Source: SYOC01 sp964441775
Lineage (GTDB): Bacteria; Desulfobacterota; Binatia; Bin18
Length of the DNA: 64,000 bases
Direction of reading: 5' to 3'
Assembly (NCBI GenBank): GCA_964441775.1
Contig: CAYTVL010000010.1
Span: forward strand, 85,854-149,853
Made by a program: the position numbers and the translations under genes. The notes beneath the pieces are model-generated. The model saw only the letters and a program-made list of their open reading frames with translations. It was not told where the DNA came from and did not search any database. Below, piece after piece: positions 8,381 through 18,428 of this stretch. Position 1 is the first letter of the stretch, and each line of letters opens with the position of its first letter.

Positions 8381-8995
8381 ATGTCTCAGACTGCCTTGGC
8401 GACAGAAGCGATTGCGTCCTATCCCATGAACATCCGCGCCACCTGGCTGACGGATGACCTGTTTCTGCGTCTCTGCCGGGATAATCCAGAACTGCGGCTG
8501 GAACTGACCGCACAAGGGGAGTTGATCATCATGCCTCCAACTGGAGCTGAAACTGGCTGGCGCAATGGAAGGTTCTCTCAACGTCTGGGCAACTGGACTG
8601 AAACAGATGGAACTGGACTGGCGTTTGATTCATCTACTGGCTTTACCCTCCCCAACGGGGCGAAGCGTTCTCCTGATGCGTCTTGGGTGCGGCGCACGCG
8701 CTGGAGCGCACTGACCAAAGAGCAACGACAGGAGTTTGCACCGCTGTGCCCTGACTTTGTAGTGGAATTGCGCTCCCCAAATGACAGCTTGGCTGCTTTG
8801 CAAGGGAAGATGCAAGAGTATGTCGACAACGGAGCCCAGCTCGGCTGGTTGCTTGATCCCTTGAAAAGACAGGTGCATATCTACCGACCTGGGCAATCGG
8901 TGGAAGTGCTCGACAATCCCACCACGCTGAGTGGGGATCCTGTATTGCCGGGATTCGTTCTCGCTGTGCGTGAGTTGTGGGAGCCGCCCACCTGA
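8381..8995 (+). CDS. Uma2 family (DUF820) restriction-endonuclease-fold protein
   Basis: 204 residues from the ATG at 8381, which has aagagg seven bases upstream. Typical Uma2 features are present: ELTAQGELIIMPPTG near the start, GFTLPNGAKRSPDASWV in the middle and PDFVVELRSPNDSLAALQGKM, where the Asp and the E-L-R stretch correspond to the PD-(D/E)XK core. A DPLKRQVHIYRPG segment follows near the C-terminus. The family has the fold of restriction nucleases but its biological role is mostly unknown; it is abundant in cyanobacteria and deltaproteobacteria. No partner gene is adjacent. Confidence 0.85.
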   Translation: MSQTALATEAIASYPMNIRATWLTDDLFLRLCRDNPELRLELTAQGELIIMPPTGAETGWRNGRFSQRLGNWTETDGTGLAFDSSTGFTLPNGAKRSPDASWVRRTRWSALTKEQRQEFAPLCPDFVVELRSPNDSLAALQGKMQEYVDNGAQLGWLLDPLKRQVHIYRPGQSVEVLDNPTTLSGDPVLPGFVLAVRELWEPPT

Positions 8996-9110
8996 TGGCG
9001 TTCAGGAAGCGGCGAGCAATTTTCTTGATTTTCTGAGTTGACCACGGCGGGGCTCTCGACTATGGTGTGGACGCTTTCTCGTTGAGGGGAAGTCGAGAAA
9101 CGGAAGACAC

Positions 9111-10564
9111 ATGGTTGGGATACCAGGAACAGAGGAACGGCTGGCCCTGGCGGAAATTGAAGATCGGTTGCGGCGGGTACGGGCGCGGTTTAACCTCTAT
9201 ACCTTTCAACATCATCTCTATCGACTTGGTGTGGCGCTTTCCCTGGGGATTGCGCTGCTCATTCTCGGGGCGTTTCTGCTGCCCCCCTGGGGCTTCACTC
9301 TTGCCGCCTGGCCTTTGCTCGCGATGCTCGCGTTCTTGACGTTGTTTTTCTTGCGACGCAGCGTGGTCGATTGGTCAGATGTCACGGCGTCTGCCCGTCG
9401 CATTGACGCCGCTGCCGGGCTGAAGGAACGACTCTCTACGCTCGTCGCCCAGTTGACCTCTGGCGTGATCGGCAAGGAACCGCCGTCTTCTTTGTGGCCG
9501 CAACTGTTGGCGGACAATGTGAGTCACCTGCGGGATTGGGAAGTGAAGAAAATCGCGCCTCGTCGCATCCCTTGGAGTTTTCTCCCATTTCTGGCGGCGC
9601 TGGCGCTCGCGCTCTTTATCGCTGCCGTGCCGATGTTGTCGTCCGTTTACCGGCCCGATCCTTTTTCGCTTGACAATTTACAGAACATCTTGTCCGAACT
9701 TCCCGACCGCTTGGGAAAAGTGGCGGATGAGCGGCTCTCGCTGCTGCCCGATGCCCCAGAGCAGTGGGGCAATAGCAGCTTGTTTGGCGATTCTCAGACG
9801 CCTAATTCTCAGGATGGAGGAAAAGAGCCGCAGGTGGAAAAAGGGCAGGAGACGAACCAGCAGGATGTGCGTTCCTTAGCCTCATTACCGGAAGAGCTGC
9901 GGAAAAAAATTCGTGAGGCGCTGAAAGGGTTGGACATCAAAGAAGAAGAGAAGCGCGACCCAGGGAATGTTCCCCCCGACGACAAGAGTCTAGCGTTGCG
10001 CTCCGCCGATGCTTCCCAAAAGCCCCCAGACGCCGCCTTGCAAGGGAAGCCGCCCAAGGGAAAAGAGCAACAAGCTGTAGGGCGCGGGGATGGTCGCGGA
10101 AGCGAAGGCAAAGGTAATGGGACCGCCTCGGAAAGCGGCGGCAGCGGACAAGCCCCGGCGCAAGGCAGCGGTCTCCAACAACTTGATCGCGCCCGTCTCG
10201 ATCGGAAAAATGCTCGCGGCCAGTTCCAGCCCGACGCCCAGGCTCCTCAAGTTCCTGGACGCGGCGGCGAATCGGGAGAAGGTGGCCCCGGCGCCGGCAG
10301 TGGGACTGATCCGCATCTGTTCGGGAATCAGGTGGACATTAGCGGCGGTTCACGTTCGTTCCAGCTTGCGCTGGATGCCACGCATGAACGAGTCCTCGGC
10401 GAGAATACGCCGGAGATTGCTGAAAAAGATCAAGGCGGCATTATAGAAAAATCGACCAAAAGTCTGAACCAACGACAATCGTTCGACGATGCGATCCGCA
10501 AGTCGCAAGTCCCGCCTGAATATGAAGAGATTGTCAAACATTTATTTTCCCGTGGAGAAGCCCA

Positions 10565-10568
<4 letters not shown>
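9111..10568 (+). CDS. membrane protein with long Gly/Gln-rich region, first gene of Bat-type operon
   Basis: 485 residues. Two membrane segments lie near residues 45-60 and 62-83, and a third near 158-175 (FLPFLAALALALFIAAVPML). Residues about 225-400 form a low-complexity Gly/Gln/Pro/Lys-rich region. The tail (QSFDDAIRKSQVPPEYEEIV) is conserved-looking. It resembles the hypothetical membrane proteins that often precede moxR. The GTG of moxR overlaps its stop (GTGA), so the two are translationally coupled. Its role is probably structural or regulatory for the MoxR/VWA machinery, which is inference from context. Confidence 0.75.
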
Positions 10569-11604
<1,036 letters not shown>

Positions 11605-11608
<4 letters not shown>

Positions 11609-12534
11609 CCATAGAGCCCGTCCACGTTAGCATTACCAAGCCCGAGTTCCTGAAACGATTGGACCGCCTCCGCGTGCAGGTGCGTGCTGCGCGCGGCCAG
11701 CGGCCTGGAGAAACACTGATCCCGCGCTCAAGCCAGCCCTGGGGCATCGAGTTTGAATCGTATAAAGAATATGCGCCTGGGGATGATTTTCGCTACGTGG
11801 ACTGGAATGTCATGGGGCGGCTTGATCAACTGCTGGTGAAAACGTTCACCGCCGAACGAGAAATTCCCTATCATCTCTTCCTTGACACGAGCGCGTCGAT
11901 GGGCTCCCCGATGGTGGACCGCAAATTTGCTTTTGCAGTGGATCTGCTTGCATCACTGGTCTACGTGGTGTTGCTGAATAACGATCCTCTACGGCTGGTC
12001 GCCCTGGCCTCGCCGGAAAAAGGTCAGCGTCCATTCTCTGCTCTGCCCGCCGTGCGACATCGGAGTCACTTTCTTCGTGCTGTGGCGTTTCTCGAAGCAT
12101 TGTCGCCAGCCGGGAAAACCTATTTACGTGAAGCTATACACGCTTATGTTGCCCAAGCACGGGAGCCCGGGGTTGCTATTATCATTTCGGACTTTCTCAC
12201 CGACCCCGTTCAGTATGAACAAGCGTTGTTACTGCTCAAAGTGCGCGGCTATGAAGTGAAGGTGTTGCATGTCATTGGCGCCGCTGAACTAGAGCCGCAG
12301 CGGCTGTTTCGTCGCGGCAAGTTGTTTGACGTAGAAAATAGCCGTGAACGTTGGGTTTCACTTTCGCAAACGAATTTGCGGCGCTATCGTGAAGCACAGC
12401 AAGCGCATTACGCGGCCATCAAGCAGTTCTGTCATCGCTATCAGATGACCTATGCCTGCCTTTCGACCGCCAGCAGTTTGCCCACGATTATGACGGAAGA
12501 GCTTCCGAAGGCAGGCTTACTGGTGTTACGGTAG
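11605..12534 (+). CDS. DUF58 domain protein (BatB/YeaD-like)
   Basis: 309 residues. The DUF58 signature is clear: GIEFESYKEYAPGDDFRYVDWNVMGR near residues 48-73, then HLFLDTSASMG, a von Willebrand-like MIDAS motif (D-x-S-x-S). These proteins are standard partners of MoxR ATPases. No membrane segment is seen. The gene overlaps moxR by four bases (ATGA) and is followed after 13-19 bases by a VWA membrane protein. It probably links the ATPase to the membrane-bound VWA proteins; in some bacteria such operons affect envelope integrity or stress tolerance. Confidence 0.92.
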
Positions 12535-12553
12535 AGCAGGCGAGTACGTGCGT

Positions 12554-14434
12554 ATGGGAATCCTCAATCCAGCAGCGTTGCCTTTTCTCGCGGTCTTGGG
12601 CGTCCTCGTGCTGATCTATCTGCGCGAGCGTTTGCGTACGCGCATCGAAGTGCCGGCGCTGCTCTTTTGGTTGGAAGTCAAAGAGGATAAGCTGCGCATT
12701 CGCCGTTTTCTGCCCAGTCTGTTGTTCTGGCTGCAAGCCGCGTTGTTGCTCTTGTTGGTCGGAGGGCTCCTGCACCCATTTCGTCCACGCACGGTGACCG
12801 AGACCCGTGGCGATCGGCAAATTCTCGTCTTCGATGTGTCCGCTAGTATGCAGGCGCGCGAAGGACGCACGCGACGTTTTGAACTCGCCCTCGATCAAGC
12901 CAAGCAAGTAATCAAGTCGTTGGGTGCGCTTGATGAAGTGATGCTCATTGCGGTTTCGACCCGCCCGCAACTCGTAAGCGGATTTACGACTGATCAGCGC
13001 GCGGTCCTACATCTTCTTGAAACTTTGCAACCGCTCGACACCGGCACCAATCTGACCTTGGGAATAGAACTGGCTCTGGCGCAACGCGACCGCGAGGGGC
13101 GTCAGGCGAAGGTGCACGTGTTTACGGACTTGCCCAAGAGCGCGGTGGCGTTGCCGGAAACGCAGGTGAAAGAGTTGGTCTATCACCGCGTCGGGAAAAA
13201 TGACGACAACATGGCGGTGGCCGCGTTGCATTTGTACCAGAACCCTTTTCAAAATTACTCGCAAGCGCAAGCGTACGTGCTGGTGCGCAATTACGCCTCT
13301 CGCCAAAAGAGCGCCACTCTCACCGTGCAGCTCAATGACAAGACCATTTTTCGGCGCGAGTTCACGTTAGCCGCTCGGGATGTGGCGTCCTTCTCCGTGA
13401 AGGGGTTTGACGGACCAGGCAAATTGGTGGCGCGGATCGAGCCGGATGACGCGCTCACTGTTGATAATCAAGCCTTGGCTTGGTTGGCGGAACGCGGCCA
13501 GCGGCGGTTGGTGGTGGTGTCGCCCGTGAAAGGACTCCAGGAGGAACTGGAACGAGTGAGTCGCGCCATTCCCGGGTTGACGTTGACCACGATTACGCCT
13601 GAAACGTTCTCCGAGAAAACGCTGAACCCGCAAGATGTCGTGCTCTTCCATCAGTTCGTTCCTGGTCCCACGGTGATGGCGAACAGCTTGTACGTCTTTC
13701 CCCCACCTGAGAATCCGCTCTTTCCGGTGGTGATGGAAGCGGCGGATTTGCACATTTTGGACTGGCGCGAGGGGCACGAGATTTTACAAAATCTTCGTTA
13801 CGTGGAAGCCCTGCCGCTCAAGAAAGCGCGCGTGTTGGCGCTGCCGTCTTGGGCCCAGGTGTTGATCTCTTCACGAACCCAAACAGGGGAAGTGCCGCTG
13901 GCGCTGACGGGCGAGAAAGATGGCCACCGCGTGGTCTGCCTCGCGTTCGACTTGAACAAGGGTAATTTGACGAACTCTGACAATTTGACTTTGCTGTTAC
14001 TTTTTTTAAATACTATCAGTTGGCTGCTGCCGCACGATCCGGAAGCGCCGATGGTCGTGTCCACCGGAGAGACGTTCTTTCTGCCTCCCGACGCGGCACA
14101 CGACTCGCCGCGCTTCGCGCCGCCGTCCGGCCGTGAAGCGCTGATCGAAGGCGGCGCTGTGGAGGTCGAGCGAGTAGGCGTCTATCGCCTCACCGGCAGT
14201 CGCTATCATGCGACTTTGTACGCGAATCTTTTTGATGAAGAAGAATCTGATATTGGCCGTAGCGAGGCGGATGCTCCTCTCGCCACGCTTGCCGTTGAGG
14301 CGCATGCTCCGCAAGAGTTAGTGCAAACCGTGCCCGAAGAGTTTGGCCGCTCGCTGTATTATGGCGCTGCGGCGCTGCTGCTGCTCGAATGGCTCTACGC
14401 TTTGTGGCGGTATCGATGGAGGAGGGTGTCATGA
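12554..14434 (+). CDS. BatA-like membrane protein with von Willebrand factor A domain
   Basis: 626 residues from the ATG at 12554 (a GTG at 12548 is an alternative). The N-terminus MGILNPAALPFLAVLGVLVL is the BatA-type first membrane helix; a second helix lies near 58-75. A VWA domain follows with MIDAS motif FDVSASM (about 96-102). The middle region is Ig-like, and a last membrane segment (YYGAAALLLLEWLYALW) sits near the C-terminus. It should be an inner-membrane protein with a cytosolic or periplasmic metal-ion-dependent adhesion domain. The stop overlaps the next gene's ATG. Confidence 0.88.
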   Translation: MGILNPAALPFLAVLGVLVLIYLRERLRTRIEVPALLFWLEVKEDKLRIRRFLPSLLFWLQAALLLLLVGGLLHPFRPRTVTETRGDRQILVFDVSASMQAREGRTRRFELALDQAKQVIKSLGALDEVMLIAVSTRPQLVSGFTTDQRAVLHLLETLQPLDTGTNLTLGIELALAQRDREGRQAKVHVFTDLPKSAVALPETQVKELVYHRVGKNDDNMAVAALHLYQNPFQNYSQAQAYVLVRNYASRQKSATLTVQLNDKTIFRREFTLAARDVASFSVKGFDGPGKLVARIEPDDALTVDNQALAWLAERGQRRLVVVSPVKGLQEELERVSRAIPGLTLTTITPETFSEKTLNPQDVVLFHQFVPGPTVMANSLYVFPPPENPLFPVVMEAADLHILDWREGHEILQNLRYVEALPLKKARVLALPSWAQVLISSRTQTGEVPLALTGEKDGHRVVCLAFDLNKGNLTNSDNLTLLLLFLNTISWLLPHDPEAPMVVSTGETFFLPPDAAHDSPRFAPPSGREALIEGGAVEVERVGVYRLTGSRYHATLYANLFDEEESDIGRSEADAPLATLAVEAHAPQELVQTVPEEFGRSLYYGAAALLLLEWLYALWRYRWRRVS

Positions 14435-17076
14435 CCTATGACATTGCCGGTGCTGCCTATCTCTTCACCGCACCTGAATGGTTGTGGGCGCTCGCGCTGC
14501 TTCCCCTTCTGTGGCTGCCGCTCTTGTGGCAGCCACAACGTTGGTTGATGAGCACCGCCGCTCTTTTCCGGTCCCTCGCGGCAGCGCTGGTGATTGCTGC
14601 GCTTGCCGGGCTCAGCACGCAGACGATTCTCTCCGAGCACAAACTTGCGCTCGTGGCCGCCGCCGACGTGTCGGATAGCATCTCAGCCGAAGGCCGCGCC
14701 TGGACCCAAGAGTATTTGAAGCGACTAATGAAGACGCTAGAGCCGGAAGATGAATTTTCCGTACTGGCTTTTGCCGGCGAATCATCACTCGTGGTTCCTC
14801 CGGGGTCGGCGAATACCACGGCGGTGACTGCTGGCGCGTTGCAGAAGGCGGTGTCCGGTGAGACGGGCGGGACGAACATTGCGCGGGCGCTGGAGCGGTC
14901 ATTGGCATTGTATCCGGAAGAAGCCGAGAAACGGCTGCTGCTCATTACCGATGGGAACGAGACTGAAGGCGTAGCCCGCCAACACGTTGCGCTGGCTCGG
15001 CGCATGGGAGTAAAAATTTTTCCGGTGATTCCTCCCACCGGGAAACAAGCCGAAGTCTCGCTGGAAAAATTTATCTCGCCTCCATTGGTGCGGGAGGGCA
15101 GCGCGTTTGTGGTGCGCTTGGTGGTGCGGAATGGTAATGAGAAAGCGGTGCGCGGCAGCGCCACAGTGTTCGCCAACGACCAGATGCTGACGCGTCAAGA
15201 AGTGAATCTTGATCCCGGCCTCTCTGTCCTTGAGGTGCCGGCGCAGATTCTGCCGCGCGGCAGCTACTTGCTGCGCGCCGAAATCAAGGCTGAGCCGGAT
15301 ACCGTGGCTGGCAACAACAAGCAGACCGCGAACCTGGCCGTGACCGGGAAGATTCGCTCGCTGGTGATTACCGACAATCCCAAAACGCATCTCGCCCGTG
15401 CTTTACAAACGAAAGAGGTTGAAACGGAATTTCGTCGCCCCGATGGAATTCCCACGCAGATTGCGGAACTCCTCGACTATAACTGCCTGGTGTTTGACGA
15501 TATTGGTCGCAGCGGCATCTCCACCCAGCAGATGAACGTGATCGAAAGCTATGTGCGTGATTTTGGTGGCGGGTTCTTGATGGCAGGCGGGCTGCGCACC
15601 TTTGGCGACTTGGGCTACAAAGGGTCCACTGTCGAACGCGTTCTGCCGGTGACGTTTCAAGAACAACGGCCCAAGAAAAAGAAACGCACGCCCATTGCGC
15701 TTTATCTTCTCATCGATCGCTCGAATAGCATGGGCTACAATAGCAAAATCCGCGGCTTACATGATGGACAAAAGATGAAGTACGCGCAGAAAGCCGCTCT
15801 CGAACTGTTGAGCCAACTGCAAGATACGGATTATGCCGGCGTCATCGCTTTTGATTCCGAGCCGTACATGTTGGGTCCGCTGGGATTGCTCTCGGTGAAC
15901 CGCGCTGACTTGACGGACAAAATTACGCGCCTTCAATATGGCGGCGGGACGGATTTTCAGCGCGCGCTGGAAACTGCCGCTGATCAGCTCGCCCAAAACC
16001 GGGGCTCAATCCATCACATCATTTTGTTAACAGATGGCGACACCAACGGGAATCCTGCCGATCTGTACCCGCTGGTGCTTTCCATTGCCCAGCGACAAAT
16101 CAGCATCACGACGCTGCGCATCGGAGATGACACCGTCAACCTACAACTCCTGTCGTACATGTCGGACAAAACTGGCGGTCGCTTTTATCATGTTGAAGAT
16201 GTGGAGGCGTTGCCGCAGCTCATGATTAAAGACACGAAACAAGTCATGCGCGACAAAGATGACGACGAGGACAAAGACAAAACGATCGTGCCGCGTGTAG
16301 GCGAGCGGGGACAGATCTTACAGGGGCTCGACGAGTTTCCGGGGCTCGAAGAATATATGCTGACCAAGCCGAAGACAGGCGCCAACGTGCAGTTGTATAC
16401 CGATGTGCATAAAGAGCAGGACCCGCTTTTGGCGACCTGGCAGTACGGGTTGGGGAAAGTGGTGGTCGTTACCTTTGATCCCAGCGGCGCAGGCTCGAGC
16501 GACTGGATTCGCTGGGAAGGTTATGGGAAGTTTTGGTCACAGGCGGTGCGTTGGGCGACGCGCGACGAGACGCCGTGGGATTATCGCTTGAGTGCGCAGG
16601 TGCGCGGCGAACGCACCGTGATACGGGCCGAATCATTTGACAACGATGAAGAAGGCATCTTACAAGTGCGCGCGCCCCGGGGCGGGCAATCTGATGATGT
16701 GACATTGATGCCCGTCGCCCCACGGGTCTATGAAGCCGTCCTGTCCGGGAAACGCCAGGGGAGTTTCCCGGTGACCGTGTTGAAAAGAAAAGGTGGAAAG
16801 ATTATCAATCAAAAGAATGAGATGGTCATGGCGAGCCAATCCCCGGGGGACGCTCTGGCCGAATATCGTCAACAGTATCCCAACCGCGATCTCTTGCGAG
16901 AACTGGCCGAGGGCACGGGTGGGAAAATTGATCCTGACCTCAATGAGCTGGTAGCGCAGAAGCGCGAGGGGCAGAAGAAACTGCTGCACCCTCTGGAAAA
17001 CCGGTTGATTATTGCCGCTCTGTTCCTCGTGTTAGGAGATGTGGCCCTGCGGGTGTTGTTTGGTCCCCCGGCGTAA
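14431..17076 (+). CDS. large membrane protein with two VWA-type domains and a glutamine-amidotransferase-like domain
   Basis: 881 residues from the ATG at 14431, which overlaps the preceding stop (ATGA) and has ggagga upstream. Two N-terminal membrane helices are followed by a first VWA-like domain (AAADVSDSIS), an Ig-like region and a class I amidotransferase-like segment around VRDFGGGFLMAGG. A second VWA domain follows with DRSNSMG and the later TDGDTNG. A C-terminal membrane helix (LIIAALFLVLGDVALRVLF) ends the protein. The family is often annotated as VWA or glutamine amidotransferase-like in Bat-type operons. The amidotransferase-like part shows no obvious catalytic cysteine, so it is probably structural. 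Confidence 0.88.
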   Translation: MTYDIAGAAYLFTAPEWLWALALLPLLWLPLLWQPQRWLMSTAALFRSLAAALVIAALAGLSTQTILSEHKLALVAAADVSDSISAEGRAWTQEYLKRLMKTLEPEDEFSVLAFAGESSLVVPPGSANTTAVTAGALQKAVSGETGGTNIARALERSLALYPEEAEKRLLLITDGNETEGVARQHVALARRMGVKIFPVIPPTGKQAEVSLEKFISPPLVREGSAFVVRLVVRNGNEKAVRGSATVFANDQMLTRQEVNLDPGLSVLEVPAQILPRGSYLLRAEIKAEPDTVAGNNKQTANLAVTGKIRSLVITDNPKTHLARALQTKEVETEFRRPDGIPTQIAELLDYNCLVFDDIGRSGISTQQMNVIESYVRDFGGGFLMAGGLRTFGDLGYKGSTVERVLPVTFQEQRPKKKKRTPIALYLLIDRSNSMGYNSKIRGLHDGQKMKYAQKAALELLSQLQDTDYAGVIAFDSEPYMLGPLGLLSVNRADLTDKITRLQYGGGTDFQRALETAADQLAQNRGSIHHIILLTDGDTNGNPADLYPLVLSIAQRQISITTLRIGDDTVNLQLLSYMSDKTGGRFYHVEDVEALPQLMIKDTKQVMRDKDDDEDKDKTIVPRVGERGQILQGLDEFPGLEEYMLTKPKTGANVQLYTDVHKEQDPLLATWQYGLGKVVVVTFDPSGAGSSDWIRWEGYGKFWSQAVRWATRDETPWDYRLSAQVRGERTVIRAESFDNDEEGILQVRAPRGGQSDDVTLMPVAPRVYEAVLSGKRQGSFPVTVLKRKGGKIINQKNEMVMASQSPGDALAEYRQQYPNRDLLRELAEGTGGKIDPDLNELVAQKREGQKKLLHPLENRLIIAALFLVLGDVALRVLFGPPA

Positions 17077-17091
17077 AAGGTGCGAAACACG

Positions 17092-17658
17092 ATGTTAGGA
17101 ACGAATGCCTTGGCATTGAAAGAATGGGCGGTGATAATTCAGTCCCTGGCGGCGGGAAAACAAATCCTCCTGTTGCGCAAGGGCGGATTGTACGAACGCC
17201 AAGGTAAGTTCTCAACCGAACCAAGGGAGTTTTTCTTCTTTCCCACCTATGTCCACCAGATGGAACAAGGCGTGACGAGTCACACCGTTGGTGAACTCCA
17301 GACCGTACTGGCGACTCAGCCTCCGGAAGAACAACTGGTCATTCGTCACTATGCGACAGTTTCTGATGTCGTGTGGCTTGATTCCCTGCCTCGGCTCGCC
17401 GAGCTTGAAGGGCTACATTGTTGGACGCAAGACACCGTCGCCAAACGCTTCGCTTATAAATCCCCCGGACTCTATCTGTTTCTCTTGCGCGTCTATCAAT
17501 TGCCGCAAGCCTACACTTTGCCAATGTTGAAGCGTTACGCAGGGTGCCGTTCTTGGGTTGAGCTGGGGGAGCCGCTCAGCACCGCAGGCGCCGCGCCGGT
17601 GATGAATGAAGGGCGCTTCTACCAAGAAGCCACAGCAATCAAGGAGCGATTGAAGTAA
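17092..17658 (+). CDS. DUF1802 family protein
   Basis: 188 residues from the ATG at 17092; a GTG at 17080 would add four residues. It begins ALKEWAVIIQSLAAGKQILLLRKGG, followed by EFFFFPTYVHQ, both typical of DUF1802, a family of unknown function found in bacteria and archaea. It is cytosolic, with no membrane segment. It lies only a few bases after the VWA operon and in the same direction, so it may be co-transcribed, but nothing indicates a shared role. Confidence 0.8.
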   Translation: MLGTNALALKEWAVIIQSLAAGKQILLLRKGGLYERQGKFSTEPREFFFFPTYVHQMEQGVTSHTVGELQTVLATQPPEEQLVIRHYATVSDVVWLDSLPRLAELEGLHCWTQDTVAKRFAYKSPGLYLFLLRVYQLPQAYTLPMLKRYAGCRSWVELGEPLSTAGAAPVMNEGRFYQEATAIKERLK

Positions 17659-17670
17659 ATCTTTGGTCGC

Positions 17671-17748
17671 TTAACCGTGTCCTCGCACGGATTCCGCTCG
17701 GTGGTTGACCTCGTCCCACTGTATGTTTTGAAAGAAAGTGACGTAGGC
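17671..17748 (-). pseudogene. remnant of the 3' end of a superoxide dismutase gene
   Basis: Read on the minus strand this encodes YVTFFQNIQWDEVNHRAESV, then RGHG and its own TAA. It matches the C-terminus of the dismutase at 18429-19175, which reads YIDAFFQNIQWDEVNHR. Bases 17675-17721 are identical to 18436-18482 over 47 bp; beyond that the codons differ, partly by synonymous changes, and one codon is missing. Homology stops about 20 bases from the vapC stop. The two tails therefore bracket the vapBC module as direct repeats. Confidence 0.8.
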
Positions 17749-17767
17749 TGGGCCATGACCCAGCCAA

Positions 17768-18190
17768 TCATTCCCAAGTGATGAGCCGAAAGCGTCGACG
17801 CTGCTGAATATCCACGAAGTCTTGTCCGTTGAGGGTAATCACCGTGGCCCCGATGGAACGTGCTGTCAACGCAATCAGTACGTTGAAGGAAAGCTCTTGT
17901 ATCTTGTGTCGTTCATATCCTTTCGCCACGGCAATCCGCATGATCATATCTCCGCTGTCCAACCAGATACGTTCAGTGGGGGTGTACAAGCGCAAATTAG
18001 CCGCCAAGTCGAGCGCGAACTCTCGTTCCTCCAGTCTTCTGGCGCCACGGAGCAGTTCGTGCATCACGACAGAAATGCCGCGAAACAGAAAGGGACTTTC
18101 GGTGATACGTTGCGTGAAACGCCCGGTGCGGAAGTTTTCAATGTAGACGGATGTATCGAGTACCGCGAGTTCAACTGTCTTGGAAGGCAT
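17768..18190 (-). CDS. vapC: VapC-type PIN-domain toxin
   Basis: 140 residues from ATG 18190. PIN-domain landmarks are LDTSVYI with Asp12, MHELLRGA with Glu45 and TLNGQDF with Asp124. The usual third acid, in an ND.LIA context, is Asn103 here (ELSFNVLIALTA; codon AAC). VapC toxins are Mg-dependent RNases that cut tRNA or rRNA, and loss of that Asp could weaken catalysis. The gene overlaps vapB by 20 bases, the usual toxin-antitoxin arrangement. The start is chosen because a longer version would extend through vapB without resembling the family. Confidence 0.85.
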   Translation of the reverse strand: MPSKTVELAVLDTSVYIENFRTGRFTQRITESPFLFRGISVVMHELLRGARRLEEREFALDLAANLRLYTPTERIWLDSGDMIMRIAVAKGYERHKIQELSFNVLIALTARSIGATVITLNGQDFVDIQQRRRFRLITWE

Positions 18191-18362
18191 CGGGCCGGCC
18201 CACTCCGCTGTATTTCCGCACCACCAGCTCGTGCGCTGCTTTCTCCGCCACGAAATCAAGTGCGGCCTTTACCGTGTCCGCGGGACGGCGAGTTTTCAGA
18301 TAGCGGCCTGCGCGTCGCAATTGTTTTTCCTCTAGTTGGGCGGTGACGTTGCGTTTGGCCAT
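18171..18362 (-). CDS. vapB: VapB-type antitoxin
   Basis: 63 residues. It is Lys/Arg-rich at the start (MAKRNVTAQLEEKQLRRAG) with a ribbon-helix-helix-like N-terminal half (TRRPADTVKAALDFVAEKAA) and a short C-terminal tail that would wrap the toxin. It lies directly upstream of vapC and overlaps it. It should neutralise VapC and repress the operon by binding upstream DNA. Both genes lie in the same direction as sod, between two copies of the sod 3' end. Confidence 0.8.
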   Translation of the reverse strand: MAKRNVTAQLEEKQLRRAGRYLKTRRPADTVKAALDFVAEKAAHELVVRKYSGVGRPDAFQDS

Positions 18363-18428
18363 ATGACATTCTCCGTTTTCTATTTCAACAATATCTGAGA
18401 GGAGATGCTGGCAATGACGATCCGTTAG

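Noticed and set aside
8640..8690. Palindrome-like ctccccaacggggcg inside the Uma2 gene as a repeat insertion
   Set aside because: The encoded LPNGAKRSPDASWV is a conserved Uma2 motif, so the similarity to the repeat is chance.
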